NCBI GenBank assembly: GCA_014526335.1
Contig: JACTAT010000025.1
Span: 223,235 to 287,234 of the forward strand
Source of the DNA: Chrysaora quinquecirrha
Lineage: Eukaryota > Cnidaria > Scyphozoa > Semaeostomeae > Pelagiidae
Direction of reading: 5' to 3'
DNA length: 64,000 bases
Every line of letters starts with the position of its first letter. The first letter of the stretch is position 1. Made by a program: the position numbers and the translations under genes. This document shows, piece by piece, positions 20,833-31,160 of this stretch. Below the pieces are notes generated by a model. It was not told the DNA's origin. It made no database searches and saw only the letters and a program-made list of their open reading frames with translations.

Positions 20833-21504
20833 TGGGATAAGTATGGCCTGTAATAAGTTTACAACCAACGTAGAACTGGTCGTACCGTACTACAGGAAAG
20901 CTCTGGACGACATAGCTCTGGGTCTCGTGGAGCCTCCTGCAAACCTTGTGGTTAGTGAGGTGAGACTTCTTCTTTCCAAGGAGAAGTTTATCGTTTTCGC
21001 TTAGAGGGCATCAACGCCCCCAAGTTAAAGATGTGGCAAGGTACGTAAGGGGCTACAGGAATAAGTCCACCTATCGTAATTACGCAGGCATTTATCTGGC
21101 AGCGTGTGACTGTCATATATGCGAGTCGGGTGATCTAAGAATGCGCATGTTTTCTTTGCTGTTTTTGTGATTTACAAATCATGCAATTTAGTGATCTAAG
21201 TGATTTAATTCTTATGCTTTGGATAGAAAAAATTAAAAAAAAAAGAACAAAAAATTTATTAAAAAAAAATTTTTTTTGAACATTACATGTTATGCTGGTT
21301 GTTTGAATTAGTAACTAGTAATTATCTTTACTGTTATATTAGTTTCTGTATTTTGATATATTTAATGTAACTTTTAAAACTTTAATTTAGCGGCCCAAGC
21401 AAGATAAGCTCTGCTTCTCTTGGGTCGCGTAGAATACAAGTGTTTTTAGCTTTTTATTTTGTAACCTTGTATTTTGCGAATAAATTTGAATTGAATTGAA
21501 TTGA
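20811..21504 (+). mobile_element. Probable 5'-truncated LINE-like 3' end
   Basis: Stretch between the YR ORF and the resumption of array-related sequence. Contains short coding-like pieces (54-codon frame at 20844-21005; a frame reading GEVYRFRLEGINAPKLKMWQ near 20980-21040), an A/T-rich stretch, and ends in gaataaa followed by ttgaattgaattgaattg. A simple-repeat tail of this kind is typical of non-LTR retrotransposon 3' ends. The family is not identified. Confidence 0.35.
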
Positions 21505-21780
21505 TGTCACTGACACAGAAAGGAGGGCGAATGGGGAAGTGCCTTGCAAGACTTGTGCAGCATTCACCTCGCATGCAGCAGCTGAGGTACTACACCAATG
21601 AATCATAAAAAAAGTGGAAGCAGCTGTGAAGCATCTGTCAGATACAACAGGAAATTTCCTTGGAATCAGGAATACAGTAGTAGAAGAGATGATGATGATG
21701 ATGACGAGGAAGTGCCTTGTCTTAACTAAATCGCAGCGCTAATCACACGGAATAGTACACTTGCAAAGCCTGATATATAC
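21505..21780 (+). repeat. Diverged relative of array non-coding segments
   Basis: Reads continuously from a copy of 1315-1375 (VTDTERRANGEVPCKTCAAFTS) into a copy of 3060-3235 (AAAEVLHQ-stop, then the cagctgtgaagcatctgtca region). In the units these two pieces are separate, so this copy preserves the older order. Confidence 0.75.
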
Positions 21781-22213
21781 GCGGGGAAAGTTATGCAAAT
21801 AAACCACGGATCGAAATCTGTTGTCCTGGAAGAATTTGAAAATATTGAGAACAATAACTACAAACTCAAGATTGTCTCAACATGGGTAGAAAACTGGGAC
21901 AGACTTGTACATCCGATCGATGTAAAATTCAATGAATCTACTGGCTTATATTGGCTGAGAAATGCTGAAGACGGGCTGGTCAAGAAAAAAATATTTTGAA
22001 GAAATTCAAGAGCATTTACTCCAGGATAAATGCCCAAAGCAAGAGGATTTGGCCTGGTATGAGGCATTCGAAATGGGCAATGAATCAAATTCAGCCTGGT
22101 GTGAAATGTATGATTTTCGTTCACAAAAGGTCATGACAGAACACATGGAACTGAAGGCCTTGATCGACAAATACATTGCTGGGAAGACAGACTATAGAAG
22201 CATCATGGGTTAA
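21781..22213 (+). pseudogene. C-terminal domain of a YR-type element protein, frameshifted
   Basis: Two overlapping frames, 21793-21999 and 21962-22213, join naturally at an A-run (aagaaaaaaat). The first reads AGKVMQINHGSKSVVLEEF ... STWVENWDRLVHPIDVKF ... GLYWLR, a small beta-barrel-like pattern. The tail of the second YR fragment (SLGKVIGFRMEDKKVA at 25140-25192) begins the same way, so this is probably the domain following the catalytic part in this family. The second frame (QEHLLQDKCPKQEDLAWYEA...) is unrecognised. Confidence 0.4.
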
Positions 22214-22252
22214 GTGCTTATTTTTATGTAATCCACAACGAAAGGACATCTT

Positions 22253-22340
22253 AACACTCTTGGTACCTGTTCCTTCCATGTGCCTAGCTATCTATTGTAC
22301 GAAATAGGAACCGTGGAGGATCAAATACATTAATGAAAGA
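22253..22340 (+). pseudogene. Relic of SET-like ORF N-terminus
   Basis: Encodes TLGTCSFHVPSYLLYEIGTV with EDQIH following, then a stop; clearly related to the SET-like ORF of the array. Confidence 0.7.
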
Positions 22341-23285
22341 GAGCACAAGCTGGCAATATCGAGAGGGTTGAAGAAAAAGCCAAATGAAATGTTGCAAAAG
22401 AGGTTAATAAGTGACAAGGCAAGTCTTTGATGGAAGGTTCTGAATAAGCAAAGAGGATGGAAAACTTGATACACAGCTTAAGAGAGTATTTGGTTACATC
22501 TGCCTGAAGTGCTTAGATAAACACATGAAGGACCCTTTCAAAAGATATGGCGGATTCCCTCTGACATTTCCAACCAAATCAACTTCACAGTATTTGGGGG
22601 TCAGTAGTCCAGTAGTCTGGGGGTGGTTTGGGTAATAGCCAGTCCCCCTGAGCATTGCAGGCCTTGTGGTATTTGAATATATTTTTCCTTCTCAAACCAG
22701 GGCAAGCCAAGAGGATCAAAGTTTCTACTACCACAAGTATAGAGGTGAAGAGCTTCTTTGAGTTTGCAAAACTTCAAAGACTCTCTATATTTACAGTAAA
22801 TTGGAGGAACTAAGAGATTGACTGAAAAGTGAAATACTATCAGGTCTCTACCCTTCAGCATCCAATGTTGAAAAACTTTTGCACCAATACCACTCTGAAG
22901 ATGCTAACAATTAGTAGCAAAGAAGAAACAAATACTCAAAGGACGAAAAGGTCTTGCAGTATAATTAAGTATACAATAGGGAGTGAGTCTTTCTTTCTCT
23001 ATTGAAAAGCTGCCCTTTTATGGAACACAAAAACACATAGATGCACAAAGGTATTCTTGGAAGTCAAAGAATAACTTCCAAAATGAGAATTGTATAAAAT
23101 AAAAATCAGTATGAAAAGAAGAATTTAGAAGAAAATTGGAGACAATAGTGCAATTTCTTAGGTAATAAACCAAAATGTCAGTTCATGCCCTGATATCCAA
23201 TTTCTCTCATTTGCTGCAAAATGTCATTACAAAGTATAGGAGAGTCAATCATGTTAACAGCAAAATGAAATATCTTTTTTTTCAG
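22341..23285. other. No gene recognised
   Basis: AT-rich sequence with no convincing coding frame; the only ORFs are short minus-strand ones without similarity I recognise. Confidence 0.5.
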
Positions 23286-23426
23286 GTCATCCAGCAATAG
23301 TGGCGATATTTAAAGAAAATTTAACTTTTCTGGAAAAATTGTTTGATTCGGCCTTGAATCCCGAGGGGAATAAAGGCTTGAATCCCACTAAGAAGAAGAA
23401 GGATGAAACAAGGGAAAAATTTATTG
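23286..23426 (+). CDS. Candidate single exon, unknown product
   Basis: Flanked by a good acceptor (ttttttttcag) and donor (ttattg|gtatgt). Reads HPAIVAIFKENLTFLEKLFD ... LNPTKKKKDETREKFI in a single open frame (phase 2 in, 1 out). No family recognised; it could belong to the older mobile-element cluster. Confidence 0.35.
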
Positions 23427-24084
23427 GTATGTATTTGAGTAACTTTTTTTATTCCATTTTGAATTCTTTAAGTTGGTACTTATCCAAGAGGTTATGATAC
23501 CCTGGTAGGATTAAAATTCTTAGGTAACTCTCGCGTTCTGTAAATAAAATCAAAATTAATAAACCCAATTCTCTACAACCAAGACTGGTCTGTACTCAAG
23601 CTAGCGAATGTACTGCATGCGTCCCAAATCACTGTCCTTCGATACAACCAAATTTGTCAGGGAAGGGTTTTTCTTTTTCGCACATGTTCAGAAGCATCTT
23701 TTTTGTGTTTTGTCTGCATATGTTGAGCCTTCTTCAGCACCACACTTATTTATATATGTTTGTCATGAATGGCAAACAACTAAGATAGATAATCTAGAGG
23801 TTGTCATGCCCATATAAGTCTATTACAGTTTAATTAGAAAACTGCTGTTTGCTCGTTTTAGTAATAAGTTTTATCTCCCTCCCTATTCCCCCCTTACTTT
23901 CTTTCTTTTTTTTCCCACTTTTCCCTTTCCCACTTTTCCCTTTCCCACGACTCTTTCTCCGTGGGGGCAGGTGCATTGGCCGGAATTTCATTCCCCTTGG
24001 CAATCACCGACCATAAAGGGTTATTACTCAGGCAGTTAACACCAGCAACACCAGCTCACAGATCACTTGAAGAAGCTTTAAATA

Positions 24085-24259
24085 TATCAAAAAAGTTGGA
24101 AGACCACCTCTAACTCGGTTGAAATTAATTGAAGAAGATCTAGATCCAAAATATAAACTTCATTTAAACACAACTCCACCTAAAAATCTTGAAATGGTAA
24201 CAGAGGATAGGGTTAAATGGAGAAATTTAGTCAAGAGCATCATGGTAGATAACTACTAA
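24085..24259 (+). pseudogene. LINE ORF2 C-terminal tail
   Basis: Frame reads KKVGRPPLTRLKLIEEDLDP ... EDRVKWRNLVKSIM and ends at TAA 24257-24259. The pattern GRPxxxW/R-L...D-R-x-x-W-R-x-L-V is the familiar end of non-LTR retrotransposon endonuclease/RT ORFs. Nothing upstream resembles the RT, so it is 5'-truncated. Confidence 0.5.
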
Positions 24260-24376
24260 AGATGTCAAGATGATGATGACGAGTTAAAGGCGATTGCTTG
24301 TCGAATGCACTAGAGCCCACTTCCCGAGCCAGGTGAGTATTGCAATTTTATTCAAGCTGTTATGTTAATTTTCAAG

Positions 24377-24543
24377 GTGATGGTGTGCAAAGGATTTATG
24401 CTGATGATCTGAGGAAGCTAATTGTAAATGAGGCAAACGGAGGGAAGCATGTTATGGGATTTGGACGAAAGCCATCTAAGAAACCAAAATGGTGGCCAGC
24501 CAACTCCCATTCATCTCTCCAAATAAGCTTGCCTCACACAGTA
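24377..24543 (+). CDS. Candidate exon with G-R-K-P..K-P-x-W-W-P motif
   Basis: After acceptor ttttcaag: GDGVQRIYADDLRKLIVNEA, then GFGRKPSKKPKWWPANS. The donor at 24331 (gagccag|gtgagt) may be the previous exon's end. The K-P-x-W-W-P motif is reminiscent of the DNA-binding region of NRF-1/EWG-like proteins, but the match is short and the identity open. Confidence 0.35.
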
Positions 24544-24663
24544 AATATGATTAGTATTAATATCCAAGTCACATGACGTTATGCCCCTCCCCCTTAACCT
24601 TAACCAATGGCGCAATCTTTCTCAGAAGATTGACAACTGCATTTTGTTTTGACATAAACTCAG

Positions 24664-25192
24664 TGATTACGAGTATGTGAACACGCATCTGAAAAACTAC
24701 GTCCAGAAGGAAAGGCAGAGACTTTTAGGAGACAACAAGCATGACTTTCTTTTTGTGAGGAGCAGTGGAGAAAAATTTCACACATCATCTTCTTTCACGA
24801 ATTACCTGGAAAAAGCTTTCGAGAGGCGCAATGGAGGCTTGAAATTTTCAACAACAACACTCCGCAAATCACTAGTCAACTGGCTCATTGATAATGAAAA
24901 GGATGAAGAAGTCAGAGCCTCTGTTGCAAGACTAATGACACACAGCAGCAGGGTTCAGCGCCTACGCTACAACACCTTAGACTCGCAAAGAAAACTGAAA
25001 CGTGGAGCTGAACATCTTGCATCAAAAATGACTGAGTTCTTAGGCGTACATAAGTGCCCTGCCTCTGAATCATATTTGCCATTCATTGGTCAAGTTGTTG
25101 CTGTTGTTGACTGGCAGAGTTCAAAAAAACAACCCGTAATTTCACTTGGAAAAGTTATTGGTTTTCGAATGGAAGACAAGAAAGTTGCCTAA
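24664..25192 (+). pseudogene. Second tyrosine recombinase, catalytic half
   Basis: Open from DYEYVNTHLKNYVQKERQRL to a TAA at 25190-25192. It aligns with residues 213-345 of the permuted YR (RLL-x(4)-HDFLF; F-x-x-YL-x-K-x-FE). It keeps the second Arg in STTTLRKSLVNWL, the His in LMTHSSR and the Tyr in RLRYNTL, nine residues after the His, so the C-terminal active-site residues are complete. The first Arg lies in sequence that is missing. After it comes SLGKVIGFRMEDKKVA, the start of the C-terminal domain seen at 21781, then a stop. Confidence 0.7.
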
Positions 25193-26080
25193 TAAATAAA
25201 CAAACTCAGAGACATGTTGTCAATACAACATTTGAGCATTACATGACTGACTATGTATTCGAGAAAACAAGCCAAGTGGGACGAAAGAAAGTAATTATAC
25301 TGTTAGTCCTTGTTGCTTGTTTGTTGTCATTCCACCAACAAAGGTGAAGTCACAGAGTGTGTTGGGTGTCCGGGCTTCATACTAAGAAATGTCACTTTTG
25401 TGCCTACGACCAACTTTTGGCCCAGATGCATTGGATCCATGAAAGAAGTTGGCAATTCCCATAGACAAGCGATGGGACTTTAAGCGATAAGAGTCAAAGA
25501 AAGGAAAGGACTTATTTGTTTCACAGAGAAAATTTTGCTGACCCAACATTAGAGCATTATATGGAATGGATGACTATTTATTCTTACAAACAGGTTGATT
25601 TATTCACCAAACAGTTACTAATGCGGTGTTTTCAAGCAACTCCATCGGAAAACTGCTTGATGCTTGTTAGGTATCGTGTAGTCATGAAGTCAAAAGCTTT
25701 TTGTTGTCATGTAGTGAAAAACTGTCAAAAATCTGAACTGTTGAAAAGATCTTTTCAAGTATTTGAAAAGTGTTTTAGAGCCATCATATTTTTGCCACAA
25801 TTTTGAAGCCAAACCATAAGATTTTTTTCAATTTGTTTGCGTTCAACAGTATCCTGCAGTTTTTGCCAGCACTTGTCATCCTAGCGCATAGTTAGTACCT
25901 ACATATAAGAGCCTACATTTTGATGCAAGGGGGATTCTTATGAATTGGTTATCTAATAAGAAATTCTAAGCTGGGGTATCCATTAGCTTCTTATTGTTGG
26001 TGTTTGTATAAGGACATTCTAAACCGGTATACTTGAAGCATAGCATATTTAAACACAACCTGCCACGTGCTAAAAATTAA
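25193..26080. other. Mobile-element debris, no gene recognised
   Basis: Two short similar pieces recur: 25228-25275 (TFEHYMTDYVFEK) and 25545-25600 (TLEHYMEWMTIYSYKQ). The 96-codon frame 25516-25806 has no recognisable domain. Confidence 0.3.
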
Positions 26081-26113
26081 AAGAATAGAAATTGGTCCAT
26101 AATTCTGGCTCAC

Positions 26114-26338
26114 CATTCAACACACTTTTATTCTTTTTGGTACTTTCCTTTCTTTTTAAAACTTCTTCCACAACTCTGGCTTTCTCCACTGAATACGGAT
26201 CTTCAGTTTGAAAATTCCTTCCATTCAATTCAACTCTTGTTGCTTTAGAGTGAATACTTGAAGAAGCATCTCTTTTCCAACTTATGGCAGGGATCTGGGT
26301 TTGCTGTCCTTCAAATTTCATTACTGATCTGAAATGAA
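26114..26338 (-). CDS. Candidate exon, minus strand, unknown product
   Basis: On the minus strand, acceptor atttcatttcag precedes VMKFEGQQTQIPAISWKRDA ... EDPYSVEKARVVEEVLKRKE, and a gtgagc donor follows. Codon use and a charged helical tail look coding. A second minus-strand stretch (26380-26500, PPKEVFQPLGFSPSFSFQLL, donor gtattg) lies just upstream, but the phases do not join simply. No family recognised. Confidence 0.3.
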
Positions 26339-26659
26339 ATGCATACAATGGGTCTTATTCATCATTTTCCAGAGTCAATACCTGCATACAAGCAAGTAAT
26401 TGGAAACTGAACGAGGGTGAAAACCCCAAAGGCTGGAAGACTTCTTTGGGAGGCACTGTAGCAGTTTGAGTTGTTAAATTGTTCAGCTGAAGATCAACAG
26501 GAAAGAGGTCGAGCATGGGGCAACCTTTCACAGACATACAGCAGTGTGACATGATAGTGTAATCCAGCATGCATGTGGTCACAGAAGCTAAGCAAGGTCA
26601 GAGTTTGAGCAAAATCAATATTTACCCGCAAAGTCAGGGGTGGTTGGTACAAAATGTTA

Positions 26660-26745
26660 AGGCAACTTTTAAGCAAATTTGAGGGCTAAAATTTTAAGCA
26701 TTTTTGAGGGCTGGACTAAAGTCCAGTTGCTTATAAAAAAGTGTA
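26660..26745. repeat. Dispersed repeat with AGTTGCTTATTAAAAAA core
   Basis: Core features are taagcaa-tttgagggct, the small palindrome GGACTAAAGTCC and agttgcttataaaaaagtgta. Related pieces occur near 30057-30255, 31590-31640, 31905-32005, 32165-32217, 32640-32675 and 41090-41130. Confidence 0.55.
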
Positions 26746-26954
26746 TTGCAAAATCATGGCATTAAAATAACTTTTGTACCTTGCACACAAAATGCATCAG
26801 TTGTTGATGATGATGACCGTTTGATCTCTAAAAGATGATGATGATCCATCATGGATGGTGAACTTTCATCTCTCTGGGCTCCATGCTTATAGTATGGTTG
26901 AAAATAGTGGTTGGTGGCTGTTTTCTTCATTTCGGAACCAAGCAGTTGCTGTGT

Positions 26955-27110
26955 TCTTCATATTCATACAGAGAGAGAACATATGGATGTGATGATTGTG
27001 GGAAGTCTTTCTGATCTTCAAACACAACAAATCCATACAGGAGACAGACCATTTGAATGTTTGCTTTAGGCATGCAAGTTTTAAAACTTGACAAGGTGTG
27101 GCGTGGCAAC
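26955..27110 (+). pseudogene. C2H2 zinc-finger relic
   Basis: One frame reads RERTYGCDDCGKSF then a stop; another continues IHTGDRPFECLL. These are the C-x2-C half and the H-T-G-x-R-P-F linker of a C2H2 array, with a frameshift and stops. Decayed. Confidence 0.55.
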
Positions 27111-27380
27111 CCCCACAGTTCTATCTAGAAATAAAAACAGCATTATTAGGTTTGCATTCTTGTTTTTTCATCCACTATAAATGGAGATTACTGATTTTGG
27201 GTGGACGGGGATGCATCTGATTTTACAAATCCATCAAATCCGGTCTAACTTCTACCTATAATTTTTAACGCATTTAAGTGAAATCTTAAACAAAATAGCC
27301 TATAAAACGATGATAGGGGCTTGGCAATCTTCAGTGATCTTCCCCTCTTCGCCCTACGGAAGGCACGCACAAGAAACATC

Positions 27381-29050
27381 CACAGGTAAAACGCTCGAGA
27401 AATCCTACACTGGTGAAATACCATGGGAAGTGAAATACTGTGTAGTATTTCACGTGCTGTGTCATTTCACGGCTATTGTAATACCATGAACTGTGTAATT
27501 CTATGTTGTATTTCAACTTTTTTTATTAGGCAGTGTAATGCTATACTGGTGAAATACCAAGGGAAGTGAAATACTGTGTAGTATTTCACGTGCTGTGTCA
27601 TTTCACGGCTATTGTAATACCATGAACTGTGTAATTCTATGTTGAATTTCAGCCTTTTGTAATTACCACAATTAAATCCAATCAGAGACCTCAATTCACA
27701 CCTTTTAAATATCACATGATTATTATTAGAGCCAATCAGAAATCTCCATTCAAGATGGCAGTTTAAAAAATAAGCGGTTGAGAACATAATACTTTTCAGT
27801 TTGCCTTGCCTTGCTTTCATTTTTCTGCAATTCAAAGTCTAGGCCAAAAAAGATTCAGGTCAATATGGATTATTTTTGAGTTAAGGTATCCTAGATAATA
27901 GTTTGATGTCAACAGCTTCCTCTGGCAATATGAGAGCTGGTTGATTTTCTAGCTGATAAGAAGAAACTGTGCAGTTAACAACATTAAATCAAGACTTGAA
28001 AAGTTCCTTTACAAAAGGTAGGAAAAATTTTAAAACTCTTTTGATATAAGAACTGATTTAGATTAATAGAATTTTTATATAATTGTGTGTTTTTTGTTAT
28101 ATGGCTAGCCTGATAATTCTTTTGGTAAACTAATATTGAGTTTTTTTGACCGTTTATTTCAGGCTAAATTTCCAACATCTGAAGTTGCTGCTTGCTAGAG
28201 TTTCATCATTCCTTGAATATTCCCAGTGAGTCATCTACTACAAGCTTGCTAAGCTTTCACTTTTTTTATCACCAGACTTTGATAAAAATGATGACTATAT
28301 CTAATTGCCTTATACTTTTTTAGAATGCTTTGAAAGAATTGGTGTCACCAATCCTTCCAAAAAGGTATGTCTATTTATGTTCTATGAAACTTCTCTTAAG
28401 CCTTGATGATTTTATCACAATTTATGTTGTGTTAGCAAATATTGTGCTAATTGTAAACTATAATTCTCTTACATTTTAGCTTTGGAAAAAAGCAAGTTAT
28501 ACCTTCTAATGCTTGAATACAAGGGCAATGAATGAAACACAAGATACATTAACTGTTGTTTGATTTGTTTTATTATTGTTGCCTTTGGAAAGATTGATTA
28601 CAGAACTCTTACAACGTTGTTATACTATGTTTAAATATGCAAACTTTCATTATTCTGTATTTCATTTGCGTGATTTTTGTAAGTAGTAAAGGATTTCTGA
28701 TTTAAGTTCTATAAAGACAGTGCCTGTTGTGTTATTTGATCTTGAATTGCATTCATGTAGAATTACAGCGAAGTGGGTATTACACCACTTTGTCCTTACA
28801 CATAGAATTACACAGTTTTGGCTTACACTAAATGGGAATTACACCTCTGTTGGATTTTACGTAGAATTACACGCCATTGGCTTACACCAAAGTAGAATTA
28901 CACCTTTGTGTCATTACAAGGTATGTAGGATTTCACGATTCGTCTAATCCTACGATGGATTAAACGCGCGTAGAATTACACGACGTGAGTTATTACACAG
29001 TTGATTTCACGTAGCCTTTCACGTAGTATTACTCGGGCGTTTTACCTGTG
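27381..29050. mobile_element. Non-autonomous TIR element with subterminal repeats
   Basis: Left end CACAGGTAAAACGCTCGAGA and the reverse complement of the right end CACAGGTAAAACGCCCGAGT match, with about 27 bp of imperfect TIR. Flanking ATC on both sides is a candidate 3-bp target duplication. The left third holds repeated gtgaaatac / gtgtaattctatg motifs, including a ~135-bp tandem duplication (27408-27542 and 27543-27655). The right third (28740-29030) holds gtagaattacac / ggcttacac motifs in the opposite orientation. No transposase frame. Confidence 0.6.
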
Positions 29051-30498
29051 ATCGACCTCGACAAAATCGAGACATTTGAAGGAATCACTCTCTTTTTCAA
29101 ATTAATATAGCAAAGAATTAACTTAAAAAGAATTGATTACCTTGCTATAACCATTACTGATCATATTTTGGAACAAAACGGCCTTATTAGCTAAAGGCCT
29201 AGGCCACTCGCTTCGGGGCGAAAGTCGATAAACTTTACCGTTTTAAAATCATTTTAGACTCCAAATAGCTTAATAAATAAATCTTTTTACCTTGGAATAA
29301 CCATGGTTGATCAACTGAAAGCTTTGCTGCAAAATTTCATCTTTTCTCTGCCAATCTTTACGAAGAAACAAGACGAGCGCGCCCTCATTTTAGGCCACTT
29401 TTCTCGTCCAGAACGAACGACCTCTCACGACGCGGCAAAGTCGAAAAGAGGGCGAAAAGCATGCTGCAAATGGTTTTATGATTACAAGAACTGGGCATGC
29501 GCTAGAAAGTTAATTGCGATTCCTGCAACATCATTGGCTAAACAATCACGTGTGGAACTCATTTGGGGTCTCTTTGATTGATGGGCAATTTCACACCACA
29601 AAACCAATGACAGACATCAAGAGAGACATTTGGGATGCGAAACAAAAGAGGATTCTCTAATGATACAGTTTTTGTGGTAAAGCGCACGTGTTACTTTTTC
29701 TATGAAGCAACAATCCCTTCAGGTTTCATACTGATCGAGTTTTTGTAAAGCATTTAGCGAATCTTATTGTTCATTTTCGTTGACAAAACATTGCAAGGAA
29801 CGATTTAGTTCCCGTGTGAAAAGCAATACAAGCTAGTACGCGATCGTTTTGTTCTCGTGGTGTGAACTGAACAGCTAATTTATTGTCCTTCCATAAATTT
29901 TGGAACGAGAAGGAATGGTACGATTATGTAACGTACCCGTGAACAAAGGACTGATTATTATCATTATTACAATCATTGTCTATCATTATCATTATCTTTT
30001 GTGTTATGTTTTTTCCCCGTTATTTTACTTTGCGCATGCTTGTTGTAATACACTTATTTTTAATAAGCAACTTGACTTCCGGTCCAGCCCTCGAAGTTGC
30101 TTAACGTATCTGGTCTTTCAGCCCTCACAGAATGATTGGGTAACCCCTACAAACTCTTTTCCTGGCTCTATAAAGAAAGCTATTTCAACCAAAAATTTGA
30201 GCAAATCTCAGCCCAGTTGCTTATTGACCTGTTGCTTATTAAAAAAAAGTGTATGTCAATCTTAATTAATGTAGAATACTAGTGTAAGTAGTTTTCACTT
30301 TTATTTAATTCTGGTTATCGCAATGAACTGAAAGGAGCTGATAGTTGTGTTCGGGACTTCGAATCTCGTCGGGGCCACTCTCCACAAGCCTACAGTCAAC
30401 TCAGCTGTCCATCCTTGTGAGGCCTGTAAATGAGTACCCAGGGTATTCGTTCCAGAATTTCTGTCTGGGTTACAAGTTGCAGGTTCACATTAGCTGCA
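29051..30498. other. No gene recognised
   Basis: Includes a locally CpG-richer stretch (29380-29480) with a 92-codon frame (29303-29581) of no known family, and dispersed-repeat pieces near 30057-30255. Confidence 0.35.
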
Positions 30499-30506
30499 TA
30501 GCTGCC

Positions 30507-30878
30507 ACCCGGGGGGTACTTAGTATTATTTGGGTACGGGTGTGTGCCGCCCATATGGGTGGGTTCTGGGCACTGAAATTCTCTAAACATGGGTATGATT
30601 TTAACCAAAACCCCATTAAAATGGGTGGCAAATTGAAGAAAATTCGAAAGTTTAACTTCAATTCGGTCAAAAAAGTGGCAAAATCGCGTCAAAGATGTTC
30701 GTAGTACAATATCAAGCAATAAATAAGTCTAGAAAGTCTTTTTGTTCTCATATTCCGCTTATTTCTACTCATAAAAATAGGGTCTGTTTCTGCAAAGGTT
30801 CACATTATAAGTGGGTGGGTTTCCGAAATCTGGGTGGCACATCCCCGTCCATTCATAAGTGAAGTACCCCCACCCAGG
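30507..30878. mobile_element. Foldback MITE, GGGGGTACTT family, copy 1
   Basis: Ends are inverted (ggggggtactt ... aagtaccccc) and the subterminal parts are inverted too (gtgccgccca ... tgggtggcac). Flanked by AGCTGCC at 30500-30506 and 30879-30885. Confidence 0.7.
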
Positions 30879-31160
30879 AGCTGCCTGAACCCCTGACCTG
30901 GGTTAACAAAAAAGATTGCTTGCTGCTTTGTTGCTGCTAAGCTGTAGAAATGAAGGGACTACAAAGTAAAAATCAAAGTCACTACAACTAACCAAATGAT
31001 TCACTCAAAAATAATATTTTCGTAGAAATTACTACCTTCACAAAACAAACAAAAGCTAAGGCTACACGTAGTTAGATAATCAATGCATTACATATAGATA
31101 AATTCAATCCTTGTACTTTTATTCAGTCCATAAGTCCAGAAACTCTTATTGTTTCTTGAG

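Noticed and set aside
20975..21042. Staphylococcal-nuclease-like segment (VYRFRLEGINAPK)
   Set aside because: Only about 15 residues resemble the family and the frame ends; more likely chance within a retroelement end.
29303..29581. 92-codon ORF in a CpG-richer patch
   Set aside because: No recognisable family or splice context; could be a promoter-like patch or an old element, but nothing supports a gene.
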